The notes: generated by a model from the letters alone, not told the origin. Counted from the stretch's first letter, positions 46,044 through 58,172 are shown. The stretch: 64,000 nt of DNA from Perilla frutescens (GCA_026008535.1 BRKX01000014.1:21722694-21786693), one strand, 5' to 3'. Numbers and translations are program-made.

Positions 46044-46883
46044 GAGTAATTCTAAACACAACCCCTATTTTTCTCTTCATAACCCCTTAAAATTAATTAA
46101 AATACAAATATTATTTATTCGACTTTTTGGCACAAATCACCCCACCCTTTTAAAATTCATAACAAAACAAACCTAAGCCCATTTAACCCCATCTCCAACA
46201 TAGAGAAAAAAAAAATAGATTATGAAAAAATTGACAACGATAACCGGGTTTCAAAATAAAAGAAAAAACCATTTCAAGGATGGCAGCCGCTAGTGATCAA
46301 TATTTAATATATATTGTTCCGTTTTATCTAAAGAGGTTATGATATTGAGAACTTGTTAGTTGTTATGCTATTTTTTCTCATCATTTAACTAAATCAAACT
46401 TCATATCTTCTTCTTCTTCCCAGAAATATATATTATTGTGTTACAATTTATCTAAATTCCTTTCAACCTAAAAGTAATATGATTCTTCAACCTCTAAATC
46501 ATTTCATGGAGATGACGAATTTTGGAATTTCAACCTTAAACCAACACAAATCTTTTCCATTGAAAATCTTTTCATGTATGTAATCAAGAAATGAGATGTA
46601 CATAATTCAATGTAAAAATGAAAAAGAAAACTATGAACAAACCAGAAAAATCTTTTACTATCCATCAACTTCATGAGTAATTAACTTCAATTCACGATTC
46701 TTTTACTTTTACTTTTATTTTTAATTTACGAAGAATGGGGGCTGCACACTAGATATTTATTTTATTAGAGTTTTCAGAATGGTGGGGTTATAAGGATTAA
46801 AATGTCTAATAAAATAATATTTATATTTTAATTAATTTTGGGGGCTATAAATAGAAAAATGGGAGCTATATTTTGAATTACCC
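46044..46883. mobile_element. Mutator-like MITE, 840 bp
   Basis: Terminal inverted repeats of about 100 bp: left GAGTAATTCTAAACACAACC, right reversed GGGTAATTCAAAATATAGC, both followed by CCC.TTTTTCT, ATAACC/ATAGCC, AAAATTAATTAAAATA. ATATATAAT flanks both sides exactly (46035-46043 and 46884-46892). It begins 18 bases after the small hAT. No coding sequence. Confidence 0.85.
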
Positions 46884-46892
46884 ATATATAAT

Positions 46893-47241
46893 TTATTATA
46901 TAAAAAAATATTTTTGACCCCCCCCCCCCACCCCTAAATTTTAGATCTTTGGACTAATTCCAATATTTTTTATTGGCCCACATGTGGTGGGCCTTTATAT
47001 TCGGAAATAAAATAAATTGATTTAGTTATGGCCCAAATAAAATAATGTTTAAATAATTTAATAGATATTTTATTTAAAAGAAATGAAATCTCATTCACTA
47101 CAAAGAAAAATTAAAAAAAAAAATACTTCCATCATTTTCGTCTCTGCTTCTTGGGTTGCTGTTCTAGAGCTGCATGTAAGTTTTTTTTTTCTCTTTATTC
47201 ATATTAGTGTTTTATATTTTATATTTACTTTAAATTTAATT

Positions 47242-47278
<37 letters not shown>

Positions 47279-48034
47279 AGCTTATATTTATGGATTTGAT
47301 CATTCGAGAAGGAATGATTCAAGATTTTAATACCATGATTTTATTTATCTCTTATAATATCATAATTCACATATAATATAATAGTGATTATCGTTAATAG
47401 TTATGCTCACATAAAATGTGTATTTTTTATATATATATTTTTTTATATATTAAGGACACTACCCTTAACCTCGAGGTAGCATCCAATTTTCTAGTATACA
47501 ATCCTATCCAGTAGCTACGAATTTCTGGAGGCCCATATTATGGCCCAAATGATATAATAAGTTCCTACTAATTATTTTAATTTATTTTATATTGATCAAA
47601 AAATTATAAACGTAACTGTAATTTTTTTTTTGTTTTTTGTTTTTTTTTTTTTTTTTTGTTTTGATTTTTTTATTATTATTTTTTTTTTTGTGGAGCAAAC
47701 GTAACTGTAATTTGGATAGTGATAAAACTTGAAATTCTAATTTTTCAAGTTGGTTGACTGAAATTGTATATCCGGATATTGATTGATTATAAAGGTCCGT
47801 TTTTATTAAAGAAAAATGTATTGATTAATTAGGACAGCCGATTTGGGACGACTTATTTAATATGTGGTTTGATAATATGGAATGTAAACGATAGATTGCG
47901 ACAAGATCCCAATTGTATTTGTGTATTTACTACCCACTATGCAGACTTAAAAAGTTCAACTCTCAACTGAAAATAGTTGAATCAAATGTTGGACTTTTCT
48001 GCTGTGCAATTAATAAAATGTACAAACCTTTATC
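46893..48034. other. AT-rich non-coding region
   Basis: Poly(C) of 13 at 46918-46930, (TA)n at 47249-47275, and T-rich DNA at 47618-47690 flanked by a repeated AACGTAACTGTAATTT (47608 and 47698). The ORF at 47083-47376 is low-complexity. Confidence 0.6.
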
Positions 48035-48036
48035 TA

Positions 48037-48307
48037 CTTCCCCGGTCCCGATTATATAGTGCCTATTACTATTTTAGGGTGTCTTAATTATATAGTCTCA
48101 TTATTATAAGTAGCATTAATTTTTATAGTAATGTACAAATACACCATTATTAATTCTTGAAAATTTAAAAACTAACCACTTAAATTTTGAAAGTCATAAA
48201 TATTAAATAAGGGTATCATTGTAAGTTTAACTTTAATCTCTTGTTTCATAAATATTTTTAATCTACGTGTGAGTAGAAAATGTACTATATAATCGGGACA
48301 GAGGGAG
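48037..48307. mobile_element. Stowaway-like MITE, 271 bp
   Basis: Ends CTTCCCCGGTCCCGATTATA and, reversed, CTCCCTCTGTCCCGATTATA, flanked by TA on both sides (48035-48036, 48308-48309), as for Tc1/mariner-type Stowaway elements. Same family as 59784-60494. Confidence 0.8.
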
Positions 48308-48309
48308 TA

Positions 48310-48720
48310 TTTAATAACAAAATCGTTGCTAAAAATAGTTTTGCAGTCAAAAGTCGTTGCTAATTTTAGAAACTAATTTTTTATTATTAATGTCAATATA
48401 CAAAATAATATTTTATTGTTAATTTTGAATCACTTTAGCAAAATTTTTACACGTGTATTTTGGAAACAAAAAAATAATGTTGCATAATGTAGCAATTCAT
48501 ACATTTTCTTCGTAATTCAAGCTAAATTTGAATTTCAAAATTAGGTTTGAATAATTATTTCCCCCTTCATTTGTTGGATTTAATCTCAATGACCATATTA
48601 ACAAATTTAAAATTTTATATAATTCAACAATATTTGTAAATTAATTTTATTTTATTATGATAATTTTATTAATTTTTTTATAATTATAATTTCTAATAAA
48701 TTAAATTATACATATATCTC
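48310..48720. other. AT-rich non-coding region
   Basis: AATCGTTGCTAAAAATAG and AAGTCGTTGCTAATTTTAG (48320, 48352) are short direct repeats. No ORF. Confidence 0.45.
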
Positions 48721-48749
48721 GTTCGTACATAACACGAGAGATACTCTAG
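48715..48749 (+). repeat. Helitron-like 3' terminus
   Basis: ATCTCGTTCGTACATAACAC then GAGAGATACTCTAG, followed by T. ATCTCG...CGAGAGAT forms a hairpin before CTAG. Same motif series as at 34032-34050. The 5' end was not found. Confidence 0.45.
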
Positions 48750-49143
48750 TTAAATTAAATTGGCTTTATGTTAGTTAAAGTTCAGTGCCGGCCATTAACT
48801 AATCATTGACTCAGGTCAACACCTCTAATATTGACGAAAGTCCAAAATTAAATGCTCCATTCTTCGACGTATTGAAAATATTAGAGGTGGCAAAAAGAAT
48901 CGGAACCGCCGGTTAAAATCGGAACCGAAACCGCCTCCACACGGTGCGATTCCGATTCCCGAAAATTGGAATCGCGAAACCGGCGGTTCTGGATTTTTTT
49001 TTTTAAAAAAGTGACTGTTGGCCGATCCAATGACCTTGATGAACTAGCCGTTGAAGATCAACGGCTGAGATTTAAATAGCCGTTGGGAACCGCCGGTTCC
49101 AACGGCTATTTTGATTTTTTTTAGCTCTCACTCTCTCTTTCTC

Positions 49144-49151
49144 TATAAATA
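49144..49151 (+). promoter_or_regulatory. TATA box of hAT transposase gene
   Basis: TATAAATA in TTTCTCTATAAATACATGGG, about 260 bases inside the element and just before the transposase remnant. Confidence 0.5.
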
Positions 49152-49656
49152 CATGGGGATTCAACTCTCCAATGCACACAACAATCTATTATCTATGATG
49201 GTGTTTGTAGAATGTTAGATGTTTATTATAAAGCTTTTAGAACTATGCAATTTCCACTACCTCTAGTGCCTCTTGAACTTCCAAATGTTAATGAAATTAA
49301 AGTAAATCTTAAGGTTGCTTTAGAAACTCTTTTTGAGAACTATGTCCAAACATATGGAAATAATAATGATGATTCACAACCTAGTAACTTTAGTTCATCT
49401 TTTGATTTAGGAATAGATAGTGAATTAGCACTAGAATTACAAGACATATACAAAGAAAAAGCATTTTAAAAAGCTAGAGGATCTAATAGGGTAGGGGAAA
49501 TTTCCGAACTTGATATATATTTGCAAGATGACCATTTGATTGAGATGCATGATGGAGATCCAAACAACATTGATGTTCTTCGGTGGTGGGCGAGAATGTA
49601 AGAACAATTTCCTATATTGTCTATCATGGCTAAGAAAATATTTGCGGTTCCGGCAT

Positions 49657-50308
49657 TGTAGAGGTAAAAAAATCTCTATAATTAATCGTTCTTCGAGTTC
49701 GGACTCTGGCGATCTACAAGACAAAGAAAATACGTGAAGCTGAAGGACCGTCTGGGGGTTGACGATCGAACGAACTCCGACGCTCAAGTCAGAATCGAAT
49801 TCATTAAAGATCAAAGCGGTCAGATTGCGGAATTATAAGAGTTATATAGCGAGAGAGAGGGAGGTCAAGCTTTGCTGTTATGGCGCCTTATGCGTGGCTG
49901 GTTTTTTGGAGCTCCGTGATGAGTGATGAATGCTTATGATTTTATCGATATCGTGAGTGTTGCCAGTGTACTGTGCGCACAATTGCTTGTCGCGTTATGA
50001 AGAGTGTAGATATATATATATATATATATATATAGGGGAGGGTTTAACCAATTTCTACTTTTTAAGGGATCATTTCTATCCCTTTTAGGGTTTTGACTTG
50101 AGTCCGTTCGATCATGGACTCTCACTTCTAGACCTCTGGACTTCGAGGATTAAGGTATCGACCTCGAAGCATGGACCTCAAGAGGTGGACTTCGAGGCAT
50201 GGACCTCGCGATACTTTGTCATGAGGCGTCGATCCTATCTGGTTCTTTAATCCTTTTAAATAGGCATGGGCTTAGTTTTTGGGCCTATGCAGAAATATGG
50301 CCTCTACA
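49657..50308 (-). repeat. 3' LTR of Retand-like element
   Basis: 652 bp. Compared with the 5' LTR it lacks 46 bases (equivalent of 58622-58667) and has a longer (TA)n at 50010-50033. Overall divergence is a few percent. Confidence 0.9.
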
Positions 50309-51353
50309 GTTAGCTCCTCATTACTTGATTCTTGTATTTCAAGGATCGGGTAATGAATTTCTGAGTTATTTCGACTTATCTCCCCGTTTTAGATTCTGCA
50401 TTCTCATTTGGATTCAAACTGATGCCTGAAGACGAATCCACAAAAGGACTTTTGGCTTTTGAAATGAAATCTCATTTTGCGAGCTTAAGGTAGGTCCGAG
50501 GAAGCTCATGAATTTATTAGAATAGATTTTGTGAAGCTCCAGACCTGAAGGCAGGTCCTAAGGGAGCTTAAGAGGTCAAGAGAGCCGACCTCGTGGAGCT
50601 CTAGACCTTGGGTATGGATCTCACTTTTCCCATTCCCTAGGTTAACCCCTGCCATTGGATCATGACATGTGCATTCAGATTACGCTATCCCTTTCTAGAA
50701 TTTCAAATATCGAGGGGAACAATTCCCTCTCTCCTCATTTCTTTCAGAATTTCAAAGGTTTTTCCTAATTTCAAACAGCTTTTTGCGATAAGCCTTATCA
50801 ATCCTTCAAATCTTTAGAAAAATTTCTCTCCATCTTTTCCGCTAACTGTCTCTGCTTTTCTCGCGCTCAGGACTGCTCAGAGGCTTTACAAGAAGTCTGT
50901 CGACTACTTGTTTCACCATCCTTCAGGTTACCACTTACTTCCCATTTTTCATTTTAATGTCGTGAACAAATCATCTTGAAATCTTGCATGTAGAATTTCT
51001 GGAATGCTTGAGATATTTTATTAGAATCGTAGTGAATCATTTGAAACTTCTGAGTATATCCCATTTCTAGGCTATGTTTAGAGGGTTTTTGCGGTTATTT
51101 TGGAGTTTGCTAATTTTTCCGGCAGGTTTTTTCCGGTGGAATTAGGGGGTTTTAGGAGAGAGGAGGTTAAGATTTTCTTGGATTTTAGTCTGGTCTAGGT
51201 TTTAGATTTCTTGGTGTTGCCCTTCTGGGTGTTTGAAAGAGGTGCTTAGTATCTTAAAGCTTTTAGAACTCTTAGGTGGGTGAAGAAATTCTAGGATTTG
51301 GGTTCAATCTTCGGTCGGTATTGCTTTACTGTAACTTTGGAAATACTACTATC
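50309..51353 (+). other. Region between 3' LTR and antisense gene
   Basis: About 1 kb without supported ORFs, less AT-rich than the surroundings. On the plus strand it would be promoter and 5' UTR of the antisense gene, with repeated GACCTCGAGG / AGGTCC words continuing from the LTR. On the minus strand GAGGAGCTAAC just inside the LTR could be the polypurine tract. Confidence 0.5.
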
Positions 51354-53376
51354 ATGAGTGCGAGTGAGGATTCCAATGCTGAGGAAACGAGGAGTTACAG
51401 AGGTGATGAAGTAGAACAGGGCCCCGTGTTGGAGCAATCGGAGAGTTCTGACTCTCCCGTGATAGTTAAAGCCACGGGAAATGGGAGAAAGAGGAGACCG
51501 TTGGCTGTCTATCCTCAGACAGTCGGGCGGTCGGTGATTAACAAGCATGATACAATGATGGTAAAGGGAAAATAGCCCAAAAGTTGAAAACAGCAAGCTC
51601 GGGATATCAAAGTGTTATGTGAGAGGTTCAAAGCCTCAGAGATTGCTCTCCAGGTAAACGACGATCTTTTGAAGAGATTGACCTCGCCGCCGGTGTCGAG
51701 CGCAGGTGTAGAGGTTCAATCTTCTGGTCCTAGTGATCGATCCCATCGTTCTCCACCGGGTTTTACGGCCTTTTACACGCTGGTGGCGGAGAAGGGGGCC
51801 AGGCTTCCCATTCACCCCTTCTTTGCGAAAATAGCGCATTTTTACGGTATAGCTCCTGCCCAAATTACCCCGATCAGGTGGTTCCACATGTTGGGCATGT
51901 ATTACTTGTAGGAGAAGCTAGGCTTTGGTAAACCCAACATCAGAGAATGGCACGTAGCCTACCGATTAGTGGCCAATGCGGTGCAGCCCGGTTACTACTA
52001 CTTCATGAAGTGGGTGGGGGATCGGCCCCCTATGATAATGAACCTGTCCTCTTCCTCAGGAGATTGGAAGCCGAAGTTCGTCTTTGTACCCGCTCGGACT
52101 TTTTCTGGTGAAATTGGACCTGCCGAGTTCTGTGATGCCCAGGGTTTCAAAGCCGAACTTTTATATTTTTACTTCTATTCGAAGCTTACGACTTTTCTTA
52201 TTTTATGCAGGCTTTCCCACGCGCCATGGCCCTTCTGGTACTGAAGCCACTCATATTGAGGAAGCCTTCCTCATTCCCAACGAAACTAGAGAGTTTGAAG
52301 CGGTCCGAGGTCGTCGAGTTTTGATCGGTGAAATGGCGAAGCTGAAGATAAGGCCTTCAGACCCCAAAGTCAAAGCCCTAGCGGCTGCCAAGCGAGACGA
52401 GTCTTCACCTTCAGGCATGAAGAGGCCTTCAGAAGAGAGGCTTACAGGTCCTCCTTCCTCTAAGAAGTCGAACGACGGTGCCTCTGCTTGCACTGTAGTA
52501 GCTCTGTCTTCCAGCCCTCGCGATGTTGTCGTTGTGGAGGCCGTGCGTTCTTCCCGCCAGACCTCTTCTAATCCGAGCTGAAAAAGGGTTCCTCTTCGAC
52601 CCTTCATCATGGAAGGTCAAAAGTCTATCGCTAGCCAGGGTACGCCCGAGGACTATGAGAAGGAAAGCCTTGAGCAACAGGCTTTTTTGTCCTTTAACCA
52701 GATGTCGCGGATGACTTCTTCAAACTTCTGTTATATTGTCTTTTCATCAGTTCATTTTTTTACATACATGCTTGGTTTTCAACCTCAGGTCCTCTATAGC
52801 TAATTCCTGCTGCGAGAGCGTCTCGCCGACCATAAAGAGGGCCTTGAGAAGAAAGTTGTCGAGTTATCTGAAGAACTTGAGAAGATCGCCGAGGAAAGGC
52901 AGGTCATGGCGGCTCGAGAGTCTTCTCTACGGGTTGAGAGGGACAAGTTAAGGACGATGGCAGCAGGGGCCCAAATTCAGCTAGAGAAGAGCCTCGACCT
53001 TCAGGTGAAGACCGAACAGGAGCTTTTAGCGAAGATGTCAGTTTCTGAAGTGAAGGTGAAGGAACTTGAGGTGTCGCTCAGGGCTGGGATAGCAACTGAT
53101 GAAGTACCTGACTTCAACAAGTGGGTCGATTCTGCAGAATTCGAACCTTACAAAGAGGCCTTCTGCCAGGAGGGTGGAGTAGCGGTGGTCGAGGCCATTA
53201 AAGCTAAAATGCCAGATCTCGACTTGTCTTTCCTTGAAGCGGAAGAGGAAATCGAGACATAAGAGGGCGATCATGCTGCCAAGGTCAATGTCGGGGATGA
53301 AAAGGAGGTGGAGGTTCGTGAAGAGGGTGAGGCCGCTGAAGATGCTGATGGTGTTAAGGCTAGTGAAGGGGCCTGA
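51354..53376 (+). pseudogene. Antisense gene of Retand-like element (putative gypsy-type transposon domain)
   Basis: Starts at ATG 51354 (MSASEDSNAEETRSYRGDE). The N-terminal part is acidic and Ser-rich. A conserved domain follows at about 51760-52140 (LPIHPFFAKIAHFYGIAPAQ, ITPIRWFHMLGMYYL, GYYYFMKW, SGDWKPKFVFVP), the plant family usually labelled 'putative gypsy type transposon'; its function is unknown. An intron at 52144-52210 (GT...TTATGCAG, 67 bp) restores the frame from AQG into FPTRHGPSG. A second intron is likely near 52730-52800. The C-terminal part (52820-53080) is a coiled coil (LEKKVVELSEELEKIAEERQ), ending in an acidic tail. Stops at 51573, 51582, 51909, 52579 and 53260 show it is decayed. 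It runs opposite to gag. Confidence 0.75.
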
Positions 53377-53715
53377 TTTCGATCTTCTTACAAACAAACT
53401 CTTTTTTTTTCTTTTGAAACAAACAATTATATGTAAATATTTTTTGAGTTGCCTTCCGTGAAGGTAATTGGACAACTTGGCTTTTTGCCAAATTTTAACT
53501 CCAATGTTTTGATCCTTTTGCTATTGTGTGTGGGCGCATTACATATTCTGTTTTATCTTGTTGTTTTTTAGATGATCCGAGCTGCAGGGGTTAGTACATA
53601 CGTGTAGAATACGAGTTAGACAAATAAATAACAACAATTTCGAGCACATCTCTTAGGATCGTAGTTGAGCTTTGGGACTCGCTCTTACATTCTGAGTTGA
53701 GTGTTGGGACCTTTT
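53377..53715. other. 3' flank of antisense gene
   Basis: Non-coding, ending at the Athila-like LTR. On the minus strand this is where the lost pol of the Retand-like element would have adjoined. Confidence 0.5.
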
Positions 53716-54425
53716 TGATTGACTTTTGTTTAGTGTATATTTGTCCTATCTTATCTTAGTAGTTTAGTATCTTTTGTAGGTATTTTTCCTTTGTTTTTGT
53801 GTGATTTTCATGTTATTTCCTTCACTTTTGCTCTTTTGGTGAGTTGTGTAGATTTGCACAAGATCTTGAGAAAATGGAGGATTAATGACTACAAAATTTG
53901 AGGGATTCAATACAATGGGAAGGTAGAGAATCGAATAAGGAGCGCGTGGCAAGTTGAATCGGGTTAATCGGCCAAGAAACGAGGGAGAACGAGCCAAAAC
54001 CGTGAAAGCTACCGAAGACAGAATTGTCAGAGTGCGCGACCGCGCGGGACACGCGACCGCGCGGCTACCCTCTCGGCCAAGAGGCCCCGCGAGCGTGCGG
54101 TTCCTGCGGGCGCGCGCACCTTTCCACCCCGCAGGCGCGCGAGACGCTCTGTTTCACCCGATTTGCCCTGTCTTGCACTCGACTCTCGCCTTTTCTTCAC
54201 CATTTTGCACAAGGAGGCATTTCTTTCAACCTCCATCATTTTGGGCATGTTGGAAACTAGACTCTTGAGCCACCCTAATCTAAACAATAGAGGGATAGGG
54301 ATTGATTTCCCCTACGCTCACTTTGTGGACTTTTGCTCCCAACAAATCCTCCCCAAATCCCTCTCATTTAATGTTCCATCACCATCATCTTACCACAATC
54401 CATTCCATTCACCATACCTCCCACC

Positions 54426-54477
<52 letters not shown>

Positions 54478-55654
54478 GTACCTCTCTCCCCCTCTCATAT
54501 CTAATAGATTTTGGGAGATCAATGACTATGACACCATTCATAATCTCTCACTCTCACTATTCCACCCACCATCTCATTTCCAATTTCTCTCACCACTTCA
54601 TCTTCTCCACCACTCCATCTTCATTCTCTCTACACACACAATACACACACTAAATCTCTACACCACCATTCCTCATCATTTTTACCATCAACACCACCAC
54701 AAAAGAGAAGAGGAGAAGATGGAGAAGAAGGGAACCAAACCAAGCAAGAAGAAGAGAAGACGAGAAGAAACCGACGTCGAGCCATCCGCGGAAGCTATGT
54801 TCGAAGGAGGTTTCCTTTTTGTATTTTCTTTGTATTTCTTGGATGTTTTGTGGAGATTTGTTATATATAATATTGTAGAAGTTATTGTTGTTTGCATTTG
54901 ATTTATGAAATGACTTTCTTCTATGATATATGTGTTGTTTTAAGCATGTTTAGTGGCTAATCTCTCTATTAGGGGGTAGAGGATCGATGTGGTTTTGATC
55001 TATGCTTGTTCTTGTTGATTGTTGTTGTTGGAATCGTGCTTTTTCATGTTTAGGTACTTGATCACTACTTGAACATTAATAGGATTTAGAGGAGTCTTGA
55101 TTGTGAATCTAAATCCGGAAATTGGTTCCTTCGACGTTAGGTGGATGGGGTTCCTAAGCCTAATATGTCAATCTTGATTGTACGATGTAGCTAAGAGAGG
55201 TTTAATGGATAGATGGTGACAGTAATTGAAGTTAAATTAATCGGAAGAGTCTATCGTATTTGTGAGAGTAGCATTATCAACTTAAATAAAGCATAGTGAT
55301 AGAACCATTGACAGAATCTACACCCTAATACCTTAATCCAACTTATTTCCTCTAATCTCGATTTAATTCGTGTTTTTGCATTTAATTATCTTGCTTTAGT
55401 GTCTATTTTGAATTCCTAGCATAATCATCATCAAACCCCCCTTGTTAGAATGTTTAGATTTTATTTTAGTTGTTTACTTGAAAGCATGTGTAGCCTTTAG
55501 ATAATTCTTTCCTATAAAGTCTTCCTTGAGAGATCGACTCGGGTTAAGCTTATTGCTTCTACAATTGACCCCGTCCAATTGCGGGTGTGGTCCTAAGTAG
55601 TTGTATCGTGAGCATAAAGCGAAAAATATAAGTGTAAATTTGGACCGCGAATCA
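53716..55654 (+). repeat. 5' LTR of second Athila-like element
   Basis: 1939 bp, TGATTGACTTTTGTTTAGTG ... CGCGAATCA. It holds a GC-rich island with CGCGACCGCGCGG-type palindromes at 54025-54150 and a (TC)n run at 54428-54475. The ORF at 54302-54901 is mostly Ser/Leu repeat followed by a Lys/Arg-rich stretch, probably not a gene. Confidence 0.85.
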
Positions 55655-55659
55655 AATTT

Positions 55660-55677
55660 TGGCGCCGTTGCCGGGGA
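55660..55677 (+). other. PBS (tRNA-Asp type) of second Athila-like element
   Basis: TGGCGCCGTTGCCGGGGA, five bases after the LTR end. Confidence 0.88.
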
Positions 55678-55864
55678 AGGCTTTTTAAAGTAATTGTCTT
55701 TTGGTTCTATACTTGCTTTTGTGTTGTTTGAAATTGTGAATTTGTCATTGTTTAAGTGTTTGTGTTGTTTGTATAAATTTGTTTTTGTGTTCATGTTCTT
55801 TAATTTAGCTTTGATATCTCTTTCCGCAAGGTACGTTTGATCTCCGTTTTGTTTATGTTTGTGT

Positions 55865-56632
55865 ATGCTAGGGAGGCGAAGCCTCAATCGGAGACTAGCC
55901 CCCATGTTTGACAATATCCATCGACCGAGGAGATTCGACGTGTTTGAGTGGGAAAGAGAAATGGAAGCTAACCCCCTCAATCATCCGGAAAATGCCAATG
56001 CGGCTAGGAATATGAGAGACTTTGCTCGTCTCGTGATTGGGGTGTTGACTTCTTGCATAGTTCTTGATGAAGCCGCAAGGAACTACGAGTTGAAGAACAT
56101 TCATTTTAGCCAACTTTCCTCATTCTACGGGATGCCGGCCGAAGATGCTTTGAACTTCATCCGGGAGTTCTATGACGTTGTTCAAACCTTTCCTTTACAA
56201 GGTTTGAATGAAGATCAATTCAAGATGAGATTTTTCCCTTACACTTTGAAAGATCGAGCCAAGACGTGGTTCATGTCCCTACCGGCCAATTTATTGGCCA
56301 ATTGGAATGCCGTCTACGAGAAGTTCATGGCCAAGTACTATTCCAATCAAAAGACCCAAGACTTGAGAGCTCAAATTGTTACTTTTACCCAATCTCCGGG
56401 TGAATCGTTTCATGAAGCTTGGGATCAATTTAGAGGTCTCCAACAACAATGCCCGCACCACCATCTCGCAGCCGAGTTGCTCAACCAATTCTTCTACGAC
56501 GGGCTTTCACAAAATTTCCAATATATGGTGGACAATGCATCGGGAGGAGACATTGGAGGACGCACCGTTGAAGAGGTCTCAAATATCTATGAGACCATGG
56601 CTACTACTTCTCAACAAAAGAGTGCTAGAGGG
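55865..56632 (+). pseudogene. Athila-like gag, 3'-truncated
   Basis: Starts at ATG 55865 (MLGRRSLNRRLAPMFDN), or 55859. Open for about 255 codons with no stop: NYELKNIHFSQLSSFYGMP, NFIREFYDVVQTFPLQGL, FFPYTLKDRAKTWFMSLP, YYSNQKTQDLRAQIVTFTQS, ELLNQFFYDGLSQNFQYMVD, GGRTVEEVSNIYETMA. This is the retrotransposon gag domain; the copy at 1756-3327 is its relative but frameshifted. After SQQKSARG the family sequence ends and foreign sequence follows, so the C-terminal gag, protease and the rest of pol are missing. Confidence 0.88.
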
Positions 56633-56639
56633 CAGCTGT

Positions 56640-58150
56640 GTTTTCTTTTGATTTTCCCTTCGTGACCAGGTTTCTTTCCCTTTCGGGATTAGAAGATCAG
56701 TAAGATATCCACATTTTAAGAGCTCTGCGACTTCGAGCCTCAAGGCGATGAATTCATCTGTCTTATGCCCATGATCATTGTGGAACTCACAAAATTTACT
56801 TCTGTCATGTTTGTTGTCTAGGGCTTTCATCTTTGCGGGCCATTTCACATTCTGACCGAGTCCCTTGAGGTCCAGGACTGCTTCGGATGGCGATATGCAG
56901 AGGCTATACTCTGGGAGTCTTCTGTCGATTTGAGGTTCTTGTCCTCATCTGCTTCTCGGGTCGAATCACGGATTTCGTGGATATAGATCTGATCTGAATC
57001 TATCTGTCTTGAACTTTTTTGCTCTTTTCTTGGATGCTCACTCCTGGTACGAGATCTGGATGAGTTCGCTTCATCTTCTTCCCATTTGATTTGAGCCCAA
57101 GCTTTAGCAAGCACATCTTCCATTGTTTTGTAGGGATATTTGGTTAACTCCTTGTAGAGGTCGGAGTCTCTCTTAAGGCCTTTTCTGAAGGCCGAGATTG
57201 TGGTATCTATGTTGTAGTTGGAGATCGATACATTTTCTCTGTTAAATCTTCTAATGAAGCTTCGTAGGGGCTCTTCCATCCTTTACGCGACCGTGTAGAG
57301 GTCATCAGCGTGTTTTTCAATCTTATGGCTACTGGCGAACTATTCAACGAAGAGGTCGTTAAGCTGGGTGAATGACGAGATCGTTCCATTAGGTAGGTTG
57401 ATGAACCATTGGAGTGCTGGGCCGATGAGGCTGGATCCGAAGCCTTCACACATGCTGGCTTCTTAGGCATGACGGGGTATCGTGGTGGTGAACATTCTTT
57501 ATTTATATTGGGCGACATGGTTGTCGGGGTTGGATGCGCCATCAAACAGCTTCATGCTTGGAAAAGTGAACTTTAAGGGCATCTCTACGAAGCTAATCTC
57601 GTCGGTGAATGGGGAATCTGCAAAGCTTGTTGGTACATAATTCCTAATAGGAGCAGGGACTCTCAGAATTCAGGTTAAGATGTCTTCCAATCACTGGATC
57701 TTCTTCTCGACCTCAGATTCCGATCCAGGTTTATAATCTTCGAATCCAGGAGGGGGTCCTAGGGGGAAGTCTTCTTTTTCCTTGCCTTTTAACATGGGTT
57801 CTTTGTATGTACCTGCATTGAGATGGTTAGTTAACTCATGTGTCGAGTTCAAAAGTACCTACTCTCGGAGTTCATTTGACATGCGAGTTCGTGAGAGTGG
57901 GGATAGTTGAGTTCGTGTAGATCCATTCAGGAAAAGGTTTGGTTGCGAAATAGCTTCGATTCTAGCCTTTAAGGCCGAGTTTTTGGTTCGGATCGATGAG
58001 AGTTCGATTGTGATGGTATCTAATTGACGATGGATTGAACGCAGAAGCCGTGAGGCATCGCCATCACCTTCAGGTGAAGGGATCGCAGTTGCTCCGTCTT
58101 TTCAGGCTTCTTGAGGAATGATCATTGCATCCTTTCGGCTGTTGTTCATC
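56640..58150 (-). pseudogene. Retand-like gag
   Basis: Minus strand. The central domain (57279-56950) reads MEEPLRSFIRRFNRENVSIS, IDTTISAFRKGLKRDSDLYK, YPYKTMEDVLAKAWAQIKWE, then a Ser/Arg/Glu-rich linker. A CCHC-like region near 56800 reads FCEFHNDHGHKTDEFIALR; its second and last Cys are not in the usual CX2CX4HX4C order, as is typical of Tat-type gag. Upstream, LIGPALQWFINLPNGTISSF near 57430-57380 is the gag capsid helix region, in another frame. Several stops and frame changes are present. It ends at the junction near 56635, and no protease follows. Confidence 0.8.
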
Positions 58151-58172
58151 ATCTTGAAGTGATCGATCAGAG

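Larger units (their letters stand above)
53716..56632 (+). mobile_element. Second Athila-like element, 5' half only
   Basis: Plus-strand 5' LTR, PBS and gag, cut off inside or at the end of gag at about 56632 where minus-strand Retand-like gag begins. No 3' LTR. Same family as 1-5560: LTR start TGATTG, identical 18-base PBS, collinear gag. The most economical history is insertion into the Retand-like element followed by one deletion that removed the rest of this element together with the host element's pol. Confidence 0.85.

Noticed and set aside
54302..54901. 199-codon ORF with Ser/Leu repeat and Lys/Arg-rich segment
   Set aside because: Mostly a (TC)n translation inside an LTR; the basic tail is short and without a recognisable domain.
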